From Hyphomicrobiaceae bacterium (GTDB lineage Bacteria; Pseudomonadota; Alphaproteobacteria; Rhizobiales; Hyphomicrobiaceae), in NCBI GenBank assembly GCA_023384095.1, contig JAHDXT010000005.1:62001-126000 (forward strand): a stretch of DNA of 64,000 nucleotides, written 5' to 3'. This document shows positions 11,228-18,434 of the stretch, in pieces. Numbering within the stretch: position 1 is the stretch's first letter; every line of letters starts with the position of its first letter. The notes under the pieces were generated by a model. That model ran no database searches, was not told the origin of the DNA, and was given only the letters and a program-made list of their open reading frames with translations. The translations under genes were made by a program, and so were the position numbers.

Positions 11228-11977
11228 CTATCGAAACGCGGTAATCGCGTCGATCACGGCGCCTTCGTGGTCGCGGTGGGGGGAGTGCCCGCAGCGCGCC
11301 AGCACGAGCCGGGTGACCGGAACCTTCGCCGCCGCCTCGATCGCATCGAGTTGGGCGAGGGTGCCGTACTCGTCGTCCTCGCCCTGGATGACGAGAATGG
11401 GGACCGTGATGCGCGCCACCTCGCCGCGGATGTCCCAGGTCCGGAACGCCGGGTCGAGCCAGATGTCGGCCCAGCCCGAGAATGTGTCGTCGACGCTGGA
11501 GTGATACCTGGCCAGGCGCTTGCGCAGATCCGTGGCGTCGTACCGCGCCCGGATGCGCGCGATGCTGGCGACCGTCAGATCCTCCACGAACACGTGCGGG
11601 GCCATCAGCACGAGCCCCGCGACCGGCCGCCCGGCCAGTGCAGCGTGGAGGATCGCGATCGAGGCGCCATCCGAATGGCCGACGAGGAGGGGCTCGTCGA
11701 GGCTGAGCGCATCGAGCAGCCGCGGCAGCGCCTGCAGCGCCTCCCGATGCATGAAGTCCGGCGCGCGCTCAGCGCTCAGCGGATCGGAGCGGCCGCTGCC
11801 GAGGCGCGAATAGACGAGCGTGCGCGCGCCGAGGCGCCTGGCCAGCTTGTCCGGGAAATCGCGCCAGAGCGCCACGCAGCCGAGCCCTTCGTGCAGCAGC
11901 ACGATCGGCGGCCGGTCGGTGCTGCCCGGGATGAGGCGGTACTCGATCTGTCCGCCGTCGATGCGGGCAAAAGCCAT
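11228..11977 (-). CDS. Alpha/beta hydrolase
   Basis: The 249-residue enzyme has the alpha/beta hydrolase pattern: LLHEGLGC for the oxyanion region, the nucleophile elbow GHSDGAS with Ser near residue 102, the acid in VIQGEDDEYG and the catalytic His in RCGHSPHRDHEGA. It resembles enol-lactone or ester hydrolases. It is the last gene after livF on the minus strand, with a gap of 46 bases (19 if a GTG nine codons upstream is the true start). Hydrolases of this class are often encoded with aromatic box genes and Liv transporters, which would suggest a role in aromatic ring-cleavage product metabolism. That link is inference. Confidence 0.8.
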   Translation of the reverse strand: MAFARIDGGQIEYRLIPGSTDRPPIVLLHEGLGCVALWRDFPDKLARRLGARTLVYSRLGSGRSDPLSAERAPDFMHREALQALPRLLDALSLDEPLLVGHSDGASIAILHAALAGRPVAGLVLMAPHVFVEDLTVASIARIRARYDATDLRKRLARYHSSVDDTFSGWADIWLDPAFRTWDIRGEVARITVPILVIQGEDDEYGTLAQLDAIEAAAKVPVTRLVLARCGHSPHRDHEGAVIDAITAFR

Positions 11978-12023
11978 GCTCGGTGCTGCCGGTTTGGTTT
12001 GCACGGCGTCTGCAGAGCCCGGA

Positions 12024-12755
12024 TCAGACGCCCAGATGCCGGTGCATCAGTCCGGGATCTGCCTTGAGAGCCGCCGGCGGCCCCTCGAACGCGACCTCGC
12101 CCTTGACGATGATGACGACGCGGTCGGCGATGGCGGTGACGGCCTCCACCGTCTTGTCGACGATCAGCGCCGCAATCCCTGACTCGCGCACCAGCGCGAT
12201 CGTGCGCCAGATTTCGTCGCGGACGAGCGGTGCGAGGCCCTCGGTCGCCTCGTCGAGGATCAGCAGCCGCGGGTTCGCCAGCAGCGCGCGGCCGATGGCG
12301 AGCATCTGCTGCTCGCCGCCCGAGAGCTGGTCGCCCCGGTTCGCGATCCGCTGCGCCAGACGCGGGAAAAGATCGAGCACGCGCTCGCGCGTCCACGCCC
12401 GGCTGCCGTCGCGGCCGGGACGCTCGGCGATGGCGAGGTTCTCGGCGACACTGAGCGAGGAGAAGATGCCTCGTCCTTCCGGGACGTAGGCGACTCCGGC
12501 CTGGGCGATGCGGAACGCCGGCGTGCCGGTGGCGTCGCGGCCGTCGAGGAGCACCTGCCCGCGCCGCGGGGCGACGAGGCCCATCAGCGAGCGGATGAGC
12601 GTCGTCTTGCCCATGCCGTTGCGGCCCATCAGCCCGATCGTCTCGCCGGTGCGGATCTCGATAGACACGCCGCGGAGGATATGGCTCGGGCCGTAGTAGG
12701 TATGAAGGTCGCGGCCGGCCAGGATGGGCGGCGCTGCGGCCGCGGGGGCCGGCAT
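12024..12755 (-). CDS. livF: Liv-type ABC transporter, ATP-binding protein LivF
   Basis: LivF is one of two cytoplasmic ATPases of a branched-chain/aromatic-acid type importer. The 243-residue protein carries Walker A GRNGMGKTT, the signature LSGGEQQMLAIGRAL and Walker B LLILDEATEGL. The YVPEGRGIFSSLSVAENL stretch between them is the hallmark of the LivF branch. The start ATG shares one base with the livG stop codon, so the two genes are translationally coupled. Substrate is not readable from the ATPase; the boxA neighbour points to an aromatic acid. Confidence 0.93.
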   Translation of the reverse strand: MPAPAAAAPPILAGRDLHTYYGPSHILRGVSIEIRTGETIGLMGRNGMGKTTLIRSLMGLVAPRRGQVLLDGRDATGTPAFRIAQAGVAYVPEGRGIFSSLSVAENLAIAERPGRDGSRAWTRERVLDLFPRLAQRIANRGDQLSGGEQQMLAIGRALLANPRLLILDEATEGLAPLVRDEIWRTIALVRESGIAALIVDKTVEAVTAIADRVVIIVKGEVAFEGPPAALKADPGLMHRHLGV

Positions 12756-13525
12756 CACGCATGGCCTCCGAGATAGGCGCGCTGCACCTCGGCGTTGGCG
12801 CGTACCGCCGGCGGCCGGCCCTCGGCCAGCACCGTCCCGTCGACCATGACCGTCATCCAGTCGGCGACCGCGAACACGAAGTCCATGTCGTGCTCGATGA
12901 GCAGGATCGCGTGCTCCCGGGCCAGGTCCTTGAGCAGATGCATGAATCGCTCGCCCTCCTCCGGCCCCATGCCCGCCAGCGGCTCGTCGAGCAGCAGCAC
13001 GCGCGGCCTCGCCGCCAGCGTCATCGCGATTTCGAGCTGGCGCTGCTCGCCGTGCGAAAGCAGGCCGCACGGACGGTCCTCCACGCCCATCAGGCCGACA
13101 CGCTCGAGACAGTGGCGCGCGGCCTCGACCAGCACGTTTTCGCGCGCGGCAGGCGTGAACAGGCGGGAAAGCCGCAGGCCCGCCACGGCCTGGGCGGCCA
13201 GCCGCACGTTCTCCAGCACGCTGAGCGAGCTCATCACGTTGGTGCGCTGGAACGAGCGGCCGATGCCGAGCCGCGTCATCCGCCACGCGGGCTCGCCGGA
13301 GATGTCGCGGCCGTCGAGCTGGATGAGGCCCGCGGTCGGCGCGAGATGGCCCGACAGCAGGTTGACGAGCGTGGACTTGCCGGCGCCGTTGGGCCCGATC
13401 ACCGCGTGCAGCTCTCCCTGGTGCAGGCAGATGGAGACGTCGCGCACGGCGGCGAGCCCGCCGAAATTGCGGCCGAGCGCGCTGGTCGACAGCAGCGGGG
13501 CGGACGCGGCGCGGGACTCAGCCAT
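12755..13525 (-). CDS. livG: Liv-type ABC transporter, ATP-binding protein LivG
   Basis: LivG is the second ATPase of the importer. The 256-residue protein has Walker A GPNGAGKST, RSFQRTNVMSSLSVLENV, the signature LSHGEQRQLEIAM and Walker B VLLLDEPLAGMGPEE. The C-terminal LIEHDMDFVFAVADWMTVM stretch is typical of LivG. Its start overlaps the end of livM by eight bases and its stop overlaps livF by one, the packing expected for a single operon. Confidence 0.93.
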   Translation of the reverse strand: MAESRAASAPLLSTSALGRNFGGLAAVRDVSICLHQGELHAVIGPNGAGKSTLVNLLSGHLAPTAGLIQLDGRDISGEPAWRMTRLGIGRSFQRTNVMSSLSVLENVRLAAQAVAGLRLSRLFTPAARENVLVEAARHCLERVGLMGVEDRPCGLLSHGEQRQLEIAMTLAARPRVLLLDEPLAGMGPEEGERFMHLLKDLAREHAILLIEHDMDFVFAVADWMTVMVDGTVLAEGRPPAVRANAEVQRAYLGGHA

Positions 13526-14534
13526 GGCGCAGGCTCTCCGCTCCTCTCTCCGCCGGCGGGCGCCCGGTGGCGGCAAGGCCGCGTTTCCACCCGCCGGGCA
13601 GCCGCATTCCGCTCAGGCCATTCGGCAGCAGCAGTACGACGAACAGGATCACGAGGCCCTCGACGAGCAGCTTGCGCTCCGTCAGGAGCTGCGCCACCTC
13701 GCCGAGCCCCGTGAACGCCAGCGCGCCGAGGATCGGCCCATGCAAGGTATTGAGACCGCCGAACAGGATCATCAGCAGCGCCTCGGCCGAACGATGCCAG
13801 CCGACCAGCTCCGGGTTCACGAACCCGCGGTGCAGGGCCCACATGTGCCCCGCGACGCCCGCCAGCATGCCCGCGATCACGAATGCGGCGAGCTTGTAGC
13901 GGTAGGTGTTGTAGCCGATGGCCTGCATCCGGTTCTCGTTGACGCGGATGCCTTCGAGCACGCGGCCGAACAGCGAGCGCAACAGCAGGGCGAGCCCCGC
14001 GTACATGGCCACCATCTGCACGAGGCCGATGTAGTAGATGGCGACCGGCCGCTGCCGCCGTGTCAGCTCCAGCTCGAAGCCGAGCAACGACAGCGTCGGC
14101 CGGGCCAGGAAGGCGCCGTCGGCGCCGCCGCCGATCTTGGTGTCGTGGAACAGGAAGAACAGCATCTGCCCGAAGGCGAGCGTCACCATCAGGAAGAAGA
14201 AGCCGCGTGTCCTCAGCGACAGGGCCCCAACGACGAGGGCCGCGACGCCTGCGGCCAGCACCGCCACCGGCAAGGTCACGAGCAGCGAGAGCCCGTGCTC
14301 TTCCGGCGTGATCAGGTAGACGGTGTAGGCGGCGAGCCCGTAGAAGGCTCCGTGTCCGAGGCTGACGAGGCCGGTGCAGCCGACGAGGAGGTTCAGGCTG
14401 AGCGCGAGCATGGCGGCGATCAGCGCGTACGTGCCGAGCTCGACGTAGTAGGGACGCACGAACAGCGGAACCGCGGCGAGCACAGCCGCGCCGAGCGCGA
14501 GGCCCATCCAGCCGAGTTTGCTTTCAGGCAGCAT
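13518..14534 (-). CDS. livM: Liv-type ABC transporter, permease LivM
   Basis: This 338-residue inner-membrane protein has about nine to ten helices and the LivM pattern: YALIAAMLALSLNLLVGCTGLVSLGHGAFYGLAAY near the N-terminus, then RTRGFFFLMVTLAFGQM and the conserved cytoplasmic loop RVNENRMQAIGYNTYRYKLAAFVIAGMLAG, which contacts the ATPases. With LivH it forms the transport channel. It ends inside the start of livG and begins 35 bases after livH. Confidence 0.93.
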   Translation of the reverse strand: MLPESKLGWMGLALGAAVLAAVPLFVRPYYVELGTYALIAAMLALSLNLLVGCTGLVSLGHGAFYGLAAYTVYLITPEEHGLSLLVTLPVAVLAAGVAALVVGALSLRTRGFFFLMVTLAFGQMLFFLFHDTKIGGGADGAFLARPTLSLLGFELELTRRQRPVAIYYIGLVQMVAMYAGLALLLRSLFGRVLEGIRVNENRMQAIGYNTYRYKLAAFVIAGMLAGVAGHMWALHRGFVNPELVGWHRSAEALLMILFGGLNTLHGPILGALAFTGLGEVAQLLTERKLLVEGLVILFVVLLLPNGLSGMRLPGGWKRGLAATGRPPAERGAESLRHG

Positions 14535-14569
14535 TCCGCTCAGTCCACGTCATCGATCCCATCCTCGCA

Positions 14570-15439
14570 TCATGACCGCGGACCGAACAGTCCCGAGGGC
14601 CGCCACAGCAGCACTGCTGCCATCAGAACGTACACCCCGAGCCCCGCCACCACCGGCAGGTAGGCCTTGCCCAGCGTGTCGACGAGGCCGATCAGCAGGG
14701 CCGACCAGAACGCGCCCGAAACGGAGCCGAGGCCGCCGATGACGACCACCACGAACGAGATGATGAGGAAGCCGTCGCCCATGTTGGGATAGACCGAATA
14801 GAGCGGCGCGGCGAGCACGCCGGCGGTCAGCGCCAGAGCAGTGCCGACCGCGAACACGATCAGGTGGATGCGCCGCGCGTCGATGCCGAGAACGTCGACC
14901 ATCTCCGGCTTTTCCGCCGCCGCGCGGATGATGGCGCCGAGCCGGGTCCGCTCGATCCAGAGGAACATCAGCAGGGCGAGGAGGAGGCACATCCCGATCA
15001 CCGCGAAGCGGTAGGCGGAGTAGCTGAACCCCTCCGTTATGGGGATCGAGAAATCGAGCGCCGGCGGGACGGGGACGGAGTAGAAGTCGTTGCCGACGAC
15101 GAGCGAGCGCGCTTCCTCGAACAGCAGGATGAGCGCGAACGTCAGCAGCACCTGGTCGAGATGCTCGCGACGATAGAAGTATCGGAACAGGAACCGCTCC
15201 AGCAGCAATCCGAGAATGATGCCGCCGAGCATGCCGGCGGGCAGCGCGATCCACAGCGAGCCGGTGGCGCTCGTCACCACGAACGCCGCGTAAGCCCCGA
15301 CCATGAACAGCGAGCCGTGCGCGAGGTTGATGATGCCCATGACGCCGAAAATCAGCGTCAGGCCGCTGGCGATCAGGAACAGCAGCAGCCCGTACTGGAG
15401 ACCGTTCAGGAGCTGGGCAAGGAGGCCGGCGACATCCAT
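14570..15439 (-). CDS. livH: Liv-type ABC transporter, permease LivH
   Basis: The 289-residue inner-membrane protein carries the LivH start (LLNGLQYGLLLFLIASGLTLIFGVMGIINLAHGS) and the coupling loop RTRLGAIIRAAAEKPEMVDVLGID, ending with GLGSVSGAFWSALLIGLVDTLGK. Together with LivM it forms the membrane pore. The start MDVAGLLAQ fits the family, but there is no Shine-Dalgarno sequence in front of it: the repeat element between livK and livH runs to within nine bases of the ATG. Translation may depend on coupling, on a leaderless or unusual initiation, or on low efficiency. Confidence 0.92.
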   Translation of the reverse strand: MDVAGLLAQLLNGLQYGLLLFLIASGLTLIFGVMGIINLAHGSLFMVGAYAAFVVTSATGSLWIALPAGMLGGIILGLLLERFLFRYFYRREHLDQVLLTFALILLFEEARSLVVGNDFYSVPVPPALDFSIPITEGFSYSAYRFAVIGMCLLLALLMFLWIERTRLGAIIRAAAEKPEMVDVLGIDARRIHLIVFAVGTALALTAGVLAAPLYSVYPNMGDGFLIISFVVVVIGGLGSVSGAFWSALLIGLVDTLGKAYLPVVAGLGVYVLMAAVLLWRPSGLFGPRS

Positions 15440-15447
15440 GGTGTGAG

Positions 15448-15638
15448 CGAATGGCGAGTTGCGAATGGCGAATGGCGAACAGCGGTCGGGGCACATCTCC
15501 CTCTCCCCATGCCCTTGCATGGGGAGAGGGTCGGGGTGAGGGGCAGCAACGAACCGCGGCGCCCGGCCTCCGCCCCTCACTCTGACCCTCTCCCCGCAAA
15601 CGTGGAGAGGGGACCGTCCGCTACTCGCTACTCGCCTT
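15448..15638. repeat. Palindromic mosaic repeat element between livK and livH
   Basis: The core has two palindromic units in opposite orientation. The first pairs CCCTCTCCCCATGC (15499-15512) with its exact complement (15517-15530) around CCTT. The second pairs CCCTCTCC (15586-15593) with GGAGAGGG (15604-15611). Between them, GGGTCGGGGTGAGGGGC and GCCCCTCACTCTGACCC match as inverted copies at 15 of 17 positions. The flanks hold short direct repeats of the GCGAATGG and CTACTCGC types, roughly inverted to each other. The build is that of the intergenic mosaic elements (BIME/RIME-like) known in many proteobacteria. Confidence 0.75.
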
Positions 15639-15644
15639 CTATCA

Positions 15645-16835
15645 CTATGCCATCTTGCAGCCGGTGCCCGGATCGGCGAGCTGCTCGGCCGCGATGCCGA
15701 CCACCTTGTTCTCGCCGCCCGTCACCTTGCGCAGGTAGATGTTGTGCACCACGTTGTGCTGCGGCGACATGCTCATGGGGCCGCGCGGGCTGTCGATCTT
15801 GGCCGTCTCCAACGCCTTGTGCAGGTTCTTCTCGTCGTCGAGATTGCCCTTCACGGCAGCGAGGCCGACCGCCAGGAGCTGCGCGGCGTCGTAGCCCTGC
15901 ACCGCATAGACGTCCACGTCGCGGCCGGCCTTCTCCTTGAAGGCCTTGCGGAACGCGGCGTTCTTCGGATTGTCGAGGCCGTCGCCGTAGTGCAGGGCTG
16001 TCTCGATGCCTTCGGCCGCCGCACCCTGGGCCTGAAGCGTGCCTTCCGTCAGGAAGCCCGAGCCGCACAGCGGCACCTTGATGCCGGCAGCCGCATACTC
16101 CTTGACGAACTGCACCGCCCCGCCGCCGGCGAAGAATGCGCCCACCACATCCACGCCGAGGCCGGGAATCTGCGCCAGCAGCGGCTGGAAGTTCGTCTGC
16201 GGGAACGGCAGCTTGAGGATGTCGACGAGCTGGCCGCCGTGCTTCTCGAGGCCCTGCTTGAACCCTTCGCCCGACTCCGCGCCCGCCGCATAGTCCCACG
16301 TCACCCAGACGCCCTTCTTGACGCCGCGCTTGCCGGCGGCGAGGCCCATGCCGTAGGCCGGCTGCCAGTTGGTGAACGAGGTGCGATACACGTTGGGCGC
16401 GCAGAGCTCGCGCGTCACCGCTCCGTTGCCCGCATTGGGGATGATCGTCAGCGTGCCGGACTCCTTGACGACCTTGTGGATGCCCATCTGCACGCCCGAG
16501 TGGACCGTGCCGATCACCACGTCGACCTGGTCGCGCTTCACCAGGCGATCGGCATTCTGGGGCCCGAGCTCGGGCTTCGACTCGTCGTCGAGCTTGATGA
16601 TCTGGACCTCGCGGCCGCCGAGCTTGCCGCCCTTCTCGGCGATGACCATCTCCACCGCGTAGGTGATGTTCTCGCCGAGCTTCGCATACGTGCCAGAGTA
16701 GGGCAGCATGAGGCCGACCTTGAGCGGCTTCGACTGTGCGATCGCCCAGCCCGTCGGCACGGACGTGGCAGCCGCCGCTGCGGCGGCGCCCTTGAGCACG
16801 CTCCGACGCGACATGCGTATCCTGATCCTCGACAT
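15645..16835 (-). CDS. livK: Liv-type ABC transporter, periplasmic binding protein
   Basis: The 396-residue protein begins with a signal that contains two arginines before a hydrophobic stretch (MSRRSVLKGAAAAAAATS), consistent with Tat or Sec export, and continues with the Peripla_BP_6 fold: KVGLMLPYSGTYAKLGENI, DDESKPELGPQNADRLV and VIGTVHSGVQMGI. It captures the substrate in the periplasm for LivHM. GGGAGGAAAACC precedes the ATG. Substrate-binding proteins of this branch bind branched-chain amino acids, amides or aromatic acids such as benzoate. Its place directly after boxA favours an aromatic acid, as inference. Confidence 0.9.
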   Translation of the reverse strand: MSRIRIRMSRRSVLKGAAAAAAATSVPTGWAIAQSKPLKVGLMLPYSGTYAKLGENITYAVEMVIAEKGGKLGGREVQIIKLDDESKPELGPQNADRLVKRDQVDVVIGTVHSGVQMGIHKVVKESGTLTIIPNAGNGAVTRELCAPNVYRTSFTNWQPAYGMGLAAGKRGVKKGVWVTWDYAAGAESGEGFKQGLEKHGGQLVDILKLPFPQTNFQPLLAQIPGLGVDVVGAFFAGGGAVQFVKEYAAAGIKVPLCGSGFLTEGTLQAQGAAAEGIETALHYGDGLDNPKNAAFRKAFKEKAGRDVDVYAVQGYDAAQLLAVGLAAVKGNLDDEKNLHKALETAKIDSPRGPMSMSPQHNVVHNIYLRKVTGGENKVVGIAAEQLADPGTGCKMA

Positions 16836-17013
16836 GGTTTTCCTCCCTGGGTTTTCCCTCCCCGGACTATGCCCATGCGCCGGGTCAGACCGATTGATCT
16901 TTGTTAAGTGTGAGTGTAACGCGCGCTCTCGCTGGCGTTCCTCTCCCATCCCTTGGCTCGCATATGCCGCGGCCGGACGCAAGATGGTTGCGTATCCGCC
17001 CTGACGTCCCCGG

Positions 17014-18219
17014 TCAGTACGTTTCGACATGATATCGGCCGCTGCCGCGCATGAGGGGCTTGAGCTGCGGCCAGTCGTGACCGTGGCTGCGGCAGATGTC
17101 GGCGAGAGCCTCGTCGACCCCGGCTTCCATCCCCTTGAGCCCGCAGATGAACACGTGGGTCTGCTCCGAGCCCATGAGGCTGGCGATGCGCCCGGCCTCG
17201 GCCCGCATCCGGTCCTGCACGTACTCCTTCGGCCGGCCAGGCACGCGCGAGTAGACGAGGTGCTGCTCCAGCAGGCTCGCCGGCACCTTCTGCAGCGGCC
17301 CGAAATAGGGCAGCTCCTCCGGGGTGCGGGCGCCGAAGAACATGACCAGACGGCCAGCCGCCCCCGGCATCGCGCGGCGCCGCCGCTCGGTGAAGGCGCG
17401 GAACGGCGCCGAGCCCGTGCCGGTGCAGATCATGATGATGTTGGCCGCAGTGTCGTTCGGCATCAGGAAGGTGGCGCCGAACGGGCCGGTGACCTCGACC
17501 TTGTCGCCCTTCCTGAGTCCGCAGAGATAGCTCGAGGCGACGCCGCCCGGCACGAGCTTCACCGTCAGCGCGATGTTGTTGCCGTTGGGCTTCTCGCCGT
17601 CTCGCGACGAGGCGACCGTGTAGAGGCGTACCTCGTGCGGACGGCCGTCCGGCCGCAGGCCGGGCACGACGATGCCGACGGACTGTCCCTCCAGCACCGG
17701 GAACACGATGTCCCCGAACTGCAGCACGATATGGCGGATATCGCTCGCCGCGTCCGCCGATGTGATGCGGTAGTTGCCCTGCACTGTCGCGGCTGCCGGC
17801 TTGGCGCGCGAGTAGAGATTGACGGTCGGCTTGGCGGCGGATGCGGGCGCGACCGCCTTGCCGCCGCTGCCCTTGTGCGCCTCGGCGAGCAGGGCCGCCA
17901 CTTCGCCCTCGATCGCCTCCATCGCGTCGGCCTCCGAGCCCGCGAACTCCTCCTGGGCCGGCAGCTCGGTGAAGGCGAGCTGCTCGTCGAGGCGGTAAGG
18001 CGTGCGGACCACGCGCCAGTTGTCGATGGCGCCTGTCGGGCAGGGGGCGATGCAATCCATGCAGTAGCCGCACTTCTCCGCGTCGACCACGTAGTTCGTG
18101 TCGTCGTGCGTGACGGCGTCGACCGTGCAGGTCTCCTCGCACGTGTTGCAGCGGATGCAGATCTCGGGATCGATGAGATGCTGCTTCTTGAGCTCGGATA
18201 CGGGACCAGGCGCACTCAT
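17014..18219 (-). CDS. boxA: Benzoyl-CoA 2,3-epoxidase reductase subunit BoxA
   Basis: BoxA passes electrons from NADPH through FAD and two [4Fe-4S] clusters to BoxB, which epoxidises benzoyl-CoA in the aerobic box pathway. The 401-residue protein has two ferredoxin motifs at the N-terminus (C21, C24, C27, C31 and C50, C53, C56, C60), a linker, and a ferredoxin-NADP reductase part with LYTVASSRDGEK, CTGTGSAPFRAF and the C-terminal CGLKGMEAGVDEAL. The combination and order match BoxA. It lies upstream of livK on the same strand. boxB, boxC and benzoate-CoA ligase are not in the window. Other ferredoxin-FNR fusions are possible but less likely. Confidence 0.82.
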   Translation of the reverse strand: MSAPGPVSELKKQHLIDPEICIRCNTCEETCTVDAVTHDDTNYVVDAEKCGYCMDCIAPCPTGAIDNWRVVRTPYRLDEQLAFTELPAQEEFAGSEADAMEAIEGEVAALLAEAHKGSGGKAVAPASAAKPTVNLYSRAKPAAATVQGNYRITSADAASDIRHIVLQFGDIVFPVLEGQSVGIVVPGLRPDGRPHEVRLYTVASSRDGEKPNGNNIALTVKLVPGGVASSYLCGLRKGDKVEVTGPFGATFLMPNDTAANIIMICTGTGSAPFRAFTERRRRAMPGAAGRLVMFFGARTPEELPYFGPLQKVPASLLEQHLVYSRVPGRPKEYVQDRMRAEAGRIASLMGSEQTHVFICGLKGMEAGVDEALADICRSHGHDWPQLKPLMRGSGRYHVETY

Positions 18220-18377
18220 CGGGCCGCCCTGGAGGATCCGCCGTAGTTCCCAGTGTTCCTGCGCACGCGCTCGCCTCCCGACGCCGAATGGAGCTCCGCC
18301 CAGGTTAACATGAGATAACCCGCGCATCACCGTCGCCGGGCGGCGGGCTGGGATTGTCCCGCGCGTATGCCGTGACG

Positions 18378-18396
18378 GCGGGACTGGCAGTCCCGC
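18378..18396. repeat. Perfect short inverted repeat between boxA and the AsmA gene
   Basis: GCGGGACT pairs with AGTCCCGC around a three-base loop. It lies 38 bases after the stop codon of the AsmA-family gene on the minus strand. There is no T-run after it in either direction, so an intrinsic terminator is possible but not shown. Confidence 0.4.
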
Positions 18397-18434
18397 GGCA
18401 TGCCGACCGCGGCTCGCCTTCTCCTCATCTACCC

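Noticed and set aside
12024-16835. Plain branched-chain amino acid importer
   Set aside because: The five Liv parts alone would allow it, but the boxA neighbour and end hydrolase make an aromatic acid at least as likely. I left the substrate open.
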